DNA of 64,000 bases, taken from contig JAFQEG010000004.1 in the NCBI GenBank assembly GCA_017399145.1, positions 17,855 to 81,854 of the forward strand. Reading direction: 5' to 3'. The notes beneath the pieces were generated by a model. That model saw only the letters and a list, made by a program, of their open reading frames with translations. It searched no databases and had not been told where the DNA came from. Below, piece by piece: positions 16,114 to 25,300 of this stretch (the first letter of the stretch is position 1; each line of letters begins with the position of its first letter). The translations under genes and the position numbers were made by a program. The DNA is from Clostridia bacterium. GTDB lineage: Bacteria; Bacillota; Clostridia; Oscillospirales; CAG-272.

Positions 16114-17355
16114 CTATAACTGTCTTGCTGAACTAGCACCTGCCAATGCACCTGTTGAAAAGGCTATTTGCAAATTGTATCCACCGGTGTAGGCATCGAC
16201 GTCGATTATCTCACCGGCGAAATATAGTCTCTTTATTTTTTTGCTTTCCATGGTTGAGGGGACAATTTCCTTAACAGAAACACCACCACGGGTGACAATT
16301 GCTTCCTTTATAGGTCTAAATCCTTTTATTTCAAGGGATAGTCCCTTAAGTGTTGACAAAAGACACTGTCTTTGCGCCTTTGTTATTTCGTTTACCTTTG
16401 TTGTTGGTGGAATTTTTGTTTTTTCCACTATGAACGGAATAATCTTTGAGGGCAAAAGTCCACCTAAACAATTTTGAAAATCCTTGTTTAGTTGCTTAGA
16501 AAAATCACTTAAAAGTCTTGTATCAAGGGTTTTTTCGTCAAGGGCAGGCTTAAAGTCTATAAACGCCGTATATTTTCCCTTTTCAATTCCTGACATATGA
16601 CAGGACGCAGACAAAACAAGAGGTCCACTTATACCAAAATGAGTAAAAAGCATCTCGCCCATTTCCTCAAAAATTATCTTGCTTTTTTGGTTGTCTCTTA
16701 TTCTAAGAGTTACGTTTTTTAAGGACACACCCATAATTTCGGTGGTGTCCTCTATTGTTTCAAGAGGTACTAGTGAAGGGACAAGGTCCGTTACCTCAAT
16801 TCCATTTTCACGGGCTAGTCTAAATCCGTCACCATCTGACCCTGTCAAGGGGTAGGAAATACCACCTGTTGCAAGTATAACAGAGTCAAATTCATACACT
16901 CCCCTTGAGGTTTTTATTCCCTCTATTCTATTTTCCTTAACTAAAAGGCTTACAACCTTTTCGTTTTTTATTTCACAGCCATAGTCTAAAACTGCCCTCT
17001 TCAAGGCTAAAACAATATCCATAGCCTTGTCGGAAACAGGGAAAACTCGTCTTCCCCTTTCCGTTTTTAGAGGCACACCAAGACCTTCAAAAAACGACCT
17101 TGTGTCCTCCGTTGAAAAATTGTTTATCGACGCATATAGAAACTTAGGATTTGAAATTACGTTTTTCAAAAACTCGTCATTTGTGCAATCGTTAGTCACG
17201 TTGCACCTACCCTTGCCCGTTATGGCAAGCTTTTTTCCAACCCTGTCATTTTTTTCAAAAATGGTGACCTTGCCACCATTCAACGAGGCGTATATTCCCG
17301 CCATCATTCCCGCAGGACCTGCGCCAACAATAGCTATTTTCTTTATGTAGTCCAT
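16114..17355 (-). CDS. NAD(P)/FAD-dependent oxidoreductase, HI0933/YhiN family
   Basis: 413 residues from the ATG at 17355 (MDYIKKIAIV). The FAD dinucleotide-binding motif IAIVGAGPAGMMAG is at the N terminus, followed by the family signature GKGRCNVTND and the C-terminal FAGEIIDVDAYTGGYN that contacts FAD. The family includes bile-acid-metabolism BaiN-like reductases and many of unknown substrate. No good ribosome site precedes 17355: the leader repeat E5 ends only 7 bp upstream. A GTG at 17370 would add five residues. The LRR membrane-protein gene follows after 14 bp, so the two are probably co-transcribed. Confidence 0.87.
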   Translation of the reverse strand: MDYIKKIAIVGAGPAGMMAGIYASLNGGKVTIFEKNDRVGKKLAITGKGRCNVTNDCTNDEFLKNVISNPKFLYASINNFSTEDTRSFFEGLGVPLKTERGRRVFPVSDKAMDIVLALKRAVLDYGCEIKNEKVVSLLVKENRIEGIKTSRGVYEFDSVILATGGISYPLTGSDGDGFRLARENGIEVTDLVPSLVPLETIEDTTEIMGVSLKNVTLRIRDNQKSKIIFEEMGEMLFTHFGISGPLVLSASCHMSGIEKGKYTAFIDFKPALDEKTLDTRLLSDFSKQLNKDFQNCLGGLLPSKIIPFIVEKTKIPPTTKVNEITKAQRQCLLSTLKGLSLEIKGFRPIKEAIVTRGGVSVKEIVPSTMESKKIKRLYFAGEIIDVDAYTGGYNLQIAFSTGALAGASSARQL

Positions 17356-17362
17356 ATCGTTA

Positions 17363-17664
17363 GTGCGCACATAGTGGGTAGAACAAAAAGCGGGGGGATA
17401 GCCTTATCTGTCCTTAACACCTGTGCTTTCCAATTTTATTTTTATTTTTTCTACTGTTTTTCTTTCTTAAGGTTGAAAGTGTTTCACACTTTCTTCATTT
17501 TTTCGCTTTTTTAGTCGCGACCTTGTTCTCTGCCGTACGAAGTACGTCTACGGAAACCCCCAAAGCTCATTCTTCGCTTCGGGGAACCCCTGCCGACGAA
17601 AACAAGTTCACGCCTTCTACCTCACTATCTGCTTGGTGCTCACCAATTTAGTTAGCGAGTATCG
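17363..17664 (-). repeat. dispersed leader repeat, copy E5 (long form)
   Basis: About 300 bp, close to E1 throughout, including the CGTAC-gaa-GTACG and CCCC hairpins and the GCTTGGTGCTC end. It lies 5' of the HI0933-family gene with the GTGCGCAC end gene-proximal. Unlike E1 and E3 it has no GAGGG beside it and no short copy next to it. The rest of the gap to 17717 shows no feature I can name. Confidence 0.85.
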
Positions 17665-17717
17665 TTTGTTGCAAGCCACTGTTGAGTAGCAACACAGTAT
17701 TGCGACGTCTATTGGCG

Positions 17718-19307
17718 TCAAGAATTTTTGTATTGTAAGTATTCCTCGTACGTGCCACTAAAATCATATATTCCACCGTCTGGCTTTATCTCTATTATAC
17801 GATTAGCAACTGTGTTTATGGTTTCATAGTCGTGAGAATAGAAAAGCACGTTGCCACGGAAGTCACGGAGTCCGTTATTTACGGCGGTGATTGATTCTAG
17901 GTCTAGGTGGTTTGTTGGTTGGTCAAGAAGTAGGAAGTTAGATGCAAAAAGCATCATTCTTGAAAACATACATCTTGATTTTTCGCCACCTGATAAAACG
18001 TTTACCTCTTTAAAGACGGAGTCCCCTGAGAATAGCATTCTACCGAGGAAGCCACGAAGGTAGGTTTCCGTTTGGTCCTTTGAGTATCTTCTCATCCAAT
18101 CAAGGATTGAGTCGTGACAATCGTTAAAGTATTCGATGTTGTCCTTAGGGAAATAGGATTTTGAAATACTAATTCCCCATTTGAAGCTACCGCTATCGGC
18201 GGTTTCTTCCTCCATTAGCACCTTGAAAAGTGCAGTTATCGCCATTTCATTACCTAAAAGCGCAACCTTGTCACCCTTTTGTAATGTAAAGGAAACATTC
18301 TTAAATAGCGACACTCCGTCCTGTGTTTTTGACAAATCGCTAACTGTTAGAATATCCTTGCCTGCCTCTCTTTCAATGTCAAAGCCGATAAATGGATATC
18401 TTCTAGATGATGCAGGTAATTCCTCAATTGATAGCTTATCAAGTAGCTTTCTTCTTGAGGTTGCCTGACGGGATTTTGATTTATTTGCAGAGAAACGAGA
18501 AATAAAGCTTTGAAGCTCCTTAATCTTTTCCTCGTTTTTCTTATTTTGTTGCTTAATCATACGTTGAATAAGCTGACTCGACTCGTACCAAAATTCATAG
18601 TTACCAACGTACATTTTAATGCCGTTATAGTCTATATCAACTATGTTTGTACAAACGTCATTTAAAAAGTGTCTATCGTGAGATACAACTAAAACTGTAC
18701 CGAAATAATCGGACAAAAAGTCCTCTAGCCAAGTAATTGCATCAATATCAAGACCGTTTGTAGGCTCGTCAAGTAGAATAATATCAGGATTACCGAAAAG
18801 CGCCTGTGCCAAAAGCACCTTAACCTTTTCGCTTTCCTTTAAATTAGCCATTAGGTCATATAATTGGCTTTCCTCAAGACCTAGACCCTGAATAAGCTTT
18901 GATGCATCGCTTTCTGCCTCCCAGCCGTTTAGCTCGGCAAACTCGCCCTCTAGCTCTGATGCACGAATACCATCCTCGTCGGTAAAGTCAGTCTTTGCGT
19001 AAAGCTGATCCTTTTCCTTCATAATCTCATAAAGTCGCTTGTTGCCCATTATGATTGTGTCAAGGACAGTATATTCGTCAAATTCAAAGTGGTTTTGCTT
19101 CAAAACCGACATTCTTACAGTATCGGGAATTGAAACCTCGCCCTTAGTTGGCTCTAATTCCTGACATAATATACGCAAAAAGGTACTTTTTCCTGCACCG
19201 TTTGCACCAATTACACCATAGCAATTTCCAGGTGTAAACTTTAAATTAACATCCTTAAATAAAACCTGTCCGCCAAAGCTAAAGGTCAAATTGTTTACGT
19301 TTATCAT
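17718..19307 (-). CDS. ABC-F family ATPase (YkpA/YbiT-like)
   Basis: 529 residues with two tandem ATPase domains and no membrane segment, the ABC-F plan; such proteins act on ribosomes in translation or antibiotic protection. Domain 1 has an intact Walker A, GANGAGKS (34-41), and Walker B LLLDEPTNGLD, but its signature is LKESEKVKV (156-164) instead of LSGGE. Domain 2 has an intact signature LSGGEKSRC (near 440), but its Walker A is GNEMAITA (352-359), lacking the Lys-Ser/Thr. So one composite ATP site is complete and the other is degenerate on both faces, an asymmetry I associate with the YkpA/YbiT group. The ATG overlaps the glf stop by 4 bp, so it is the last gene of the polysaccharide operon. 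Confidence 0.88.
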   Translation of the reverse strand: MINVNNLTFSFGGQVLFKDVNLKFTPGNCYGVIGANGAGKSTFLRILCQELEPTKGEVSIPDTVRMSVLKQNHFEFDEYTVLDTIIMGNKRLYEIMKEKDQLYAKTDFTDEDGIRASELEGEFAELNGWEAESDASKLIQGLGLEESQLYDLMANLKESEKVKVLLAQALFGNPDIILLDEPTNGLDIDAITWLEDFLSDYFGTVLVVSHDRHFLNDVCTNIVDIDYNGIKMYVGNYEFWYESSQLIQRMIKQQNKKNEEKIKELQSFISRFSANKSKSRQATSRRKLLDKLSIEELPASSRRYPFIGFDIEREAGKDILTVSDLSKTQDGVSLFKNVSFTLQKGDKVALLGNEMAITALFKVLMEEETADSGSFKWGISISKSYFPKDNIEYFNDCHDSILDWMRRYSKDQTETYLRGFLGRMLFSGDSVFKEVNVLSGGEKSRCMFSRMMLFASNFLLLDQPTNHLDLESITAVNNGLRDFRGNVLFYSHDYETINTVANRIIEIKPDGGIYDFSGTYEEYLQYKNS

Positions 19308-20410
19308 TTATCAAATTCCTTCTTAACTGCATCAAGGGCAGAGATAATAACCTTGTCCATATCGTAATACTTGTACTGACCAAGTCTGCCACCAAAGATT
19401 ACACTCTCTTCCTTGTCTGCTAGCTTTTTATATTCCTCATAAAGTGCGTTATTTCTTTCGTTGTTTATTGGATAATATGGCTCGTCACCAATTTTCCACT
19501 CAGACGAATACTCACGAGAAATAACGGTCTTTTCCTGTGTGCCAAACTCAAAATGCTTGTGCTCAATTACTCTAGTATAGGGTACCTCTGCCTCTGTATA
19601 GTTTACAACTGCATTACCCTGATAGTTTTCCATATCGAGAGTTTCATTTTCAAATCTTACGCTCCGGTACTCCAAAACACCAAGGCTATAATTGTAAAAC
19701 GCATCAATTTGACCTGTAAACACAGTCTTTTTGGCTACGTCTTGATTTTCCTTAATAAACTCAAAGTAGTCGGTATTTAATAAAACCTCACTACCAGAAA
19801 GCATTTTTTCGATAATTTGGTTATAGCCACCCATTGGAATGCCCTGATATCTATCGTTAAAGTAGTTATTATCATAGGTAAAGCGAAGTGGCAATCTCTT
19901 AATAATAAACGAGGGCAAATCACAGCACCTTCTCTGCCATTGCTTTTCGGTATAGCCCTTAATTAGCTTTTCGTAAACGTCACGACCTACCAAGGAAAGC
20001 GCCTGCTCCTCTAGGTTTTTAGGCTCGGTAATGTTCAATTCCTTAATTTGCTCGCTAATTATCGCCTTTGCCTCAGTCGGTGTCTTAATACCCCACATTT
20101 TTGAAAAGGTATTCATATTAAAGGGTAGATTGTAAAGCTCGTTTTTGTAGATAGCAACAGGTGAGTTAATATAATTATTAAACTCACAAAATTGATTAAC
20201 GTATTCCCAAATTTCCTTATTTGAGGTATGGAAAATATGAGCGCCATACTTGTGTACGTTAATGCCCTCTATGCTTTCACAATAGATATTACCACCTACG
20301 TGGTCCCTTTTATCAATTACAAGACATCTCTTGCCTCTCTTATTTGCCTCATAGGCAAAGGTAGCGCCGAATAATCCTGCACCAACAATTAAATAATCAT
20401 ACCCCTTCAT
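19304..20410 (-). CDS. glf: UDP-galactopyranose mutase
   Basis: 368 residues. N-terminal FAD-binding GAGLFGATFA (8-17), then DKRDHVGGNIY, the KYGAHIFHT motif and GYTEKQWQRRCCDLP, all diagnostic of bacterial Glf. The flavoenzyme interconverts UDP-galactopyranose and UDP-galactofuranose in the cytoplasm, the precursor for galactofuranose in surface glycans. The gene follows the DUF6270-like gene by 1 bp and overlaps the ABC-F gene, so it belongs to the operon starting at 28.4 kb. No galactofuranosyltransferase is identified with certainty; one of the two GT2 proteins is a candidate. Confidence 0.93.
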   Translation of the reverse strand: MKGYDYLIVGAGLFGATFAYEANKRGKRCLVIDKRDHVGGNIYCESIEGINVHKYGAHIFHTSNKEIWEYVNQFCEFNNYINSPVAIYKNELYNLPFNMNTFSKMWGIKTPTEAKAIISEQIKELNITEPKNLEEQALSLVGRDVYEKLIKGYTEKQWQRRCCDLPSFIIKRLPLRFTYDNNYFNDRYQGIPMGGYNQIIEKMLSGSEVLLNTDYFEFIKENQDVAKKTVFTGQIDAFYNYSLGVLEYRSVRFENETLDMENYQGNAVVNYTEAEVPYTRVIEHKHFEFGTQEKTVISREYSSEWKIGDEPYYPINNERNNALYEEYKKLADKEESVIFGGRLGQYKYYDMDKVIISALDAVKKEFDK

Positions 20411-20411
20411 T

Positions 20412-21515
20412 TTATTTACCCCTTCTTAATTTTCTTGGCACGTATGTTAAAAATCTGCCAATTTTATATGATTTTGATAGTCTAATTCCTTCAAGCTCGC
20501 CCTTTAGATATTTATTCTCATAAGAAAGCCTTTTATTTATGCTTCTTTCCCTTCTTAAGGAGTCAACCTCCTTTGAAAGCTCATTGCTTTTTTCTATTTC
20601 CCTTTCAAGTCCTTGGGCAAGTTCTTTGCGTTTTTCTTCCCCTGCAAGCACCTCTTTCTTCAGTCTGCTAATTTCTCTTAGCTGAGAAAACCTTTTTTCA
20701 ACGTTATCAAAAAGCAAATCAAGTGCTTCCGCTTCCTCTTCTGTGGGATAGCAACACATACAAAGGTCCATTGCCGAAAGAAGATATTCATAATACTCGT
20801 TACAAAAATGTCGAGAGGACACTCCCCATTTGTGAAGCTCGTAGCTTAAAGCATTGTCGGGTGTCCTTATTAAATGAATACCACTTACACGATTTTTAAA
20901 ATACTCATAGCAGTATTTTATAAATTCGTTTACCTTAGCACATTCCTCGGAAAGAGGCATTACAATTCCATTTCTTGTTAGATACTCACTTGAATAGTAA
21001 GCCTCAACTAGAATAATCTTGTCCCTGTTATATCGCTTAGTAATATCCTCAATAAAAAGGTCAAGGCACTTATTTATTTGGTCCTGTGGCAATTGCCAAG
21101 GATATATTACGTCCCTTATGCACTGGTTTATTACCTCTTGATTTTTTCGCAATAGGTCAGTTTGCAAAATGTAAGCATCATCACTTGAATTAAGCCTATA
21201 TATACCTCTTGCATAGTCGGTAAAGTCAAGAATCAAAAAGGAATCTCTTTTTTCGTCGCCTAGCCTTTCAAATAGATTCGCCCTAAATTCTGCTACGATT
21301 ATTCGTCTTTGCCAAGGGGTGCCAAAGGTTAAGTCCTCCTCCTCGATTTTCAAAAGCCTGTCGTCTCTTTTGGAATAAAGAGTAAAGGGACAAATCGCTT
21401 GATAGAAAAGGTCTATTTGAAATTTGTTAGTCATAAGTGCTCTTTTGCCTATTTCAAAGGCATCACGACATATACAGCTTGAAATTATATTTACAAAGAC
21501 AGCTTCCCTCTCCAT
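20412..21515 (-). CDS. DUF6270-like protein with C-terminal coiled coil
   Basis: 367 residues. The start VNIISSCICRDAFE and the later DLFIEDI and HLIRTPDNALSYELHKWG stretches match my memory of DUF6270, an SGNH-like domain often found in teichoic-acid and capsule gene clusters; recognition is from pattern, not a search. Residues about 275-350 are heptad-rich and charged, a probable coiled coil. The tail SKSYKIGRFLTYVPRKLRR resembles basic ends of membrane-associated glycosyltransferases. It sits 24 bp after the SDR gene and 1 bp before glf. A role in acyl or other decoration of the glycan is an inference. Confidence 0.65.
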   Translation of the reverse strand: MEREAVFVNIISSCICRDAFEIGKRALMTNKFQIDLFYQAICPFTLYSKRDDRLLKIEEEDLTFGTPWQRRIIVAEFRANLFERLGDEKRDSFLILDFTDYARGIYRLNSSDDAYILQTDLLRKNQEVINQCIRDVIYPWQLPQDQINKCLDLFIEDITKRYNRDKIILVEAYYSSEYLTRNGIVMPLSEECAKVNEFIKYCYEYFKNRVSGIHLIRTPDNALSYELHKWGVSSRHFCNEYYEYLLSAMDLCMCCYPTEEEAEALDLLFDNVEKRFSQLREISRLKKEVLAGEEKRKELAQGLEREIEKSNELSKEVDSLRRERSINKRLSYENKYLKGELEGIRLSKSYKIGRFLTYVPRKLRRGK

Positions 21516-21539
21516 TTGTCAGCCCCCTTTAAAAATTTA

Positions 21540-22331
21540 TTACGTTGGGAAAATAGATTTTGTACCCCCTGCCACAACCACACAATCGCCAGACATAGTC
21601 TCCCCTAGCTGTGACATTAAAAAGCAGGTAACCTTAGCTATCTCCTCTGGTCTTACTAGCCTCTTTATAGATGCATCAGGCCAAGGCTCGCCCTCTCTTA
21701 CACCATCTGTGTATTTCTTTAGGTGAGGCATCATTTCCGTATAAACAGGACCCGGCTCGACACAGTTTAAAACCACGCCACGCTCGCAAAGATGCTTACC
21801 ATAAGCATTGACAATTCTTGAAATACAATGCTTGCTTATTTGATATGGGGATAGCATATCTCTGTGGGCGCTAATTGAGGAAATAATGCAAATATTACCC
21901 TTGATTTTATTTTCATAAAGGTAGTTTGCAAAATCCCTCATAAAGAAGAATACGCCCTTTAGGTTAGTATCCATCACTCGGTCCCAGTCAGCCTCGCTTA
22001 GGTTAAAGCCCTTCCAGTTAGAGGCATCGAAGTTTACACCCGAGGAAATAACCAAGCCGTCAAGCTTGCTTTTATCCCCTAGTAGCGCCTGCGCTTTTTT
22101 TATAGTCTCCATATTTCCCTGTACGTTGGTTATATCAACGCTAAGAGTAAATACTCTTTGACCAAAGCCACACTTCAAGCATCTTGAGGCTTCCTTTAGC
22201 TTGTCTAAATTTCTCGATGCAAGGATAACGTCCTTAGCCCCCGATTGCAAAAGCTCCTTAGCAATAGCTAAGCCAATACCGCTACCCCCACCGATAACAA
22301 GAATACTTTTAGGTCTTAATTTAATTTCCAT
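21540..22331 (-). CDS. short-chain dehydrogenase/reductase
   Basis: 263 residues from the ATG at 22331 (MEIKLRPK), 8 bp after the stop of the triple-fusion gene. The classical SDR features are all there: cofactor loop VIGGGSGIGLA, the ISSGVN strand equivalent to NNAG, catalytic Ser in ISSISAHRD and the Tyr-Lys pair in YQISK. The two-residue stretch after strand 2 (ASRN) favours NADP(H). Sandwiched between a ThDP-enzyme fusion and UDP-galactopyranose mutase, it most likely reduces or oxidises a sugar nucleotide or the product of the MenD-like domain, but the substrate is unknown. Confidence 0.85.
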   Translation of the reverse strand: MEIKLRPKSILVIGGGSGIGLAIAKELLQSGAKDVILASRNLDKLKEASRCLKCGFGQRVFTLSVDITNVQGNMETIKKAQALLGDKSKLDGLVISSGVNFDASNWKGFNLSEADWDRVMDTNLKGVFFFMRDFANYLYENKIKGNICIISSISAHRDMLSPYQISKHCISRIVNAYGKHLCERGVVLNCVEPGPVYTEMMPHLKKYTDGVREGEPWPDASIKRLVRPEEIAKVTCFLMSQLGETMSGDCVVVAGGTKSIFPT

Positions 22332-22339
22332 ATTACGCC

Positions 22340-25300
22340 TCAATCACAAAATACCTCGAAGAATAACGGCTTTTCGCCTTCCTTGCTCATAAAGGATTTT
22401 AGCTTATTTTCAAATTCCTCCTTGCTATGGGCAGACATATACTCAAAGCCTGTGGATTTTACCCAGCCCTCGGCGCTAGTGTTATGCACAGAGGTAACAG
22501 CCTTCAAATTATGATTACGCAAAAGCCCTGAGCCGTTGTTGTTAACAAGCAATATTCTCATATTTTTCTTGAGTGGCTTATTCCAAATTCCATTCATATC
22601 GTAGAAGAAGGACAAGTCGCCCACAATAAGGAAGGACAAGCGGTCGTCAACCTCGCATTGACCCATAAAGGTAGAGGTACAGCCGTCAATTCCATTAGTA
22701 CCCATATTACAGTAAACCTCAACGCTTGGGTCAATATCCTGTCGTCTTACAAAGAAGAAGCTTTGACCAACGCCTAGGTGCACAAAGGAATTCTTAGGTA
22801 GACTTGGGAAGAATTTATCCTGAATATACAAGGAATTAAATGCTTCAATAGGCTTAATCGAATACTTACTAGCATATTCCTTCCAGGTGTTAAGATACTT
22901 TTTGTCGTTTCTTGCAATTCCTGAATTATCAGCAAACCATCTAAAGAATTGACCCTGTGTAGATTCTATAACGGAGGTTAGACGGAAATAGAAGTCCTTA
23001 ATTTTTCCATCAGGCACAACGGACCAGTGCCTAATGCCAGAGGATGCTCTTATCTTAAAGGTCAATGGGTCATTCATAAGCCTTTTTCCACCTACTGTTA
23101 TAAGTATGTCCGGCTTTAAATTCTTGTCAAATTCCTCTTGACTTATTTGATTTAGCATATTAAATGGATTTAGTGAATAATCGCTACTGTAATTTGAAAT
23201 TGAGTCGGTTACAATTACGCAGTTATACTTAGATGCAAACCTATCAATATCTGCCCTTTTCTCCTTGGAAAGTGGCTTATTTTGACCATATACAATCAAA
23301 ATTCTAGGTGACTTTCTTAGTGCGTCTACCCACTTGTGCATTTCCTTATCCCCATCATTAAAGCTAGCCCTTAAAATATGTGGATTTATACGAGGAAGAA
23401 GCTTCCATTGATCCTTAGGGGAATTTGCCCCCACTGAAATATCCTGAATTGGAATATTGATATGCACAGGACCATTTCCGTTATGAGTAGATTCCAAAAT
23501 ACAGCTAGAAATATCTCTCTTTATTTGGTGCTCGGTTGCGCCACCACCAAAGTCAGGCAAGGATACTGCCATCTTTACAACGTCCTTGTATATATCCTTT
23601 TGTGGTATTGTTTGGTCCTCACCCTGTCCGTGATAAACACCTATTCTATCGGCAGTTACCATAATTAGTGGCACGCCTGTAAAGTAAGCCTCGGTAACAG
23701 CAGGTAGATAGTTACTTGCTGCGGTACCACTTGTACAAATACAAGCAACAGGTGTGTTTAATTGAGAGGCTATGCCAAGACCGTAATAGCCAGCGCTTCG
23801 CTCGTCAGTTACTCGGTGAAGGACAAACTCACTCTCATTATTTTCAAACATTCTAATAATTGGCACGTCTCTGCCACCAGGGGACAAAACTATATGCTTT
23901 ACCCCATAGTCACGCAAAAGGGTTGCCAAATATCTAATCTTTATAAAGTCGAAGCTGTTATTTAGAGCGGGTGCTGGGCTAGATGCTTTTGATGCGCTAT
24001 TTAAGCTTGCAATCCTTCTTTCGCAGTTATTCAAGCTTCTTTGAAGGGCGTTAACCTTAGCCTCCATTGTATTAACAGTTTCATGGGCTGGTACCGTTTC
24101 CTTGTTAAAGGCATTTTCTAGCCACTTTGAGGCACGTTTCTTTTCTGCCTCGATTTTTTCAAGGACGCTTACATAATCAATAGGCTTGTGAATTTCCTCG
24201 TTAGTAAGTGCGTCACGAGGGTCATATAAAACTCTACTCTCAAGTCCAAATGCCTTAGCAACCGTTTCAAATCTAGTAACTCCACGACTTGCGTTTGTAA
24301 TGGCAACGTATGGTCTTTCATAAATAATTCCCATACAAGCGCCATGGTGAGAGTCGGTTACAAGATAGCTACAATTTTTAATGTAGCATAAAAATTCCTC
24401 GGTGGTTGGTCTTGGAAGCTTTCTTCCAATGCTCCATTTTTCTGCATTTTTCTCATAATCACGCATATTGAAAACAGAAAGAATTTCTAAGCCCTCTTTC
24501 TTAGCTATGTCCTCAACTGCCCTTTCCTTTTCAGGAGTTGGGTCAAGAATATAAGAAAGCAAATATTTTTTAGGCACGTCAATGGAAACACTCTCTGCCA
24601 ATTCGTCATAATCCTTTGCTGAAAGCAAGAATACAGGGTCTATAATTTGCTCTGCATCTACACCGAATTTATTCTTACAAATATCAACACCGGTGTATTC
24701 TCTTACGCTTATTGCATCAAAGCGCTTAAGGTAGTCCCCTGCCGTTTGACAAATTTTTTCATCTGCCTCAAATTTATCCTGTCCAAAGGAGGTAGAAAAA
24801 GCTATTTTTTTCTTATCGAGAGCAACAAAATCCAAGAAAAATGTATATCCAACAAGATTTGTAGCAAGTGGAGTCCACATTTGGTCTGAGCCAAGCATAA
24901 AGGAGTCGCAAAAGCCATTTACCTCGTTTATATGCGCCATATCTCGATAGTTAGCTATTCTAAATCGCTTTCCTATAAAGTTAACGGTCTGTTGAATATC
25001 CTTATCCCAAGGAGTGCCATCAAGCTTAGGCACGTGAATAAAGATAGGTCGTCTGCCTGTATTTTCAAGAATTCTTGCCAAGGCAAAATACGTTAGCGAG
25101 CTTCCGTAGTTAGAGGCAAACCACCAACCGATAATACCCACGTCAAAGCGCATTCCCTTACCATACCAAAGCGCCTCGTGATAGCCCTTATGAAGATGAG
25201 AGAAGAAGAAATCTCTTGAGGGGTGTCTTGGGGCTGGCTTATTTAGCTGACCGTTGTATTTTCTTACCTCCTCAAGTGGCACAGGCTTGCAAAGCCTTGC

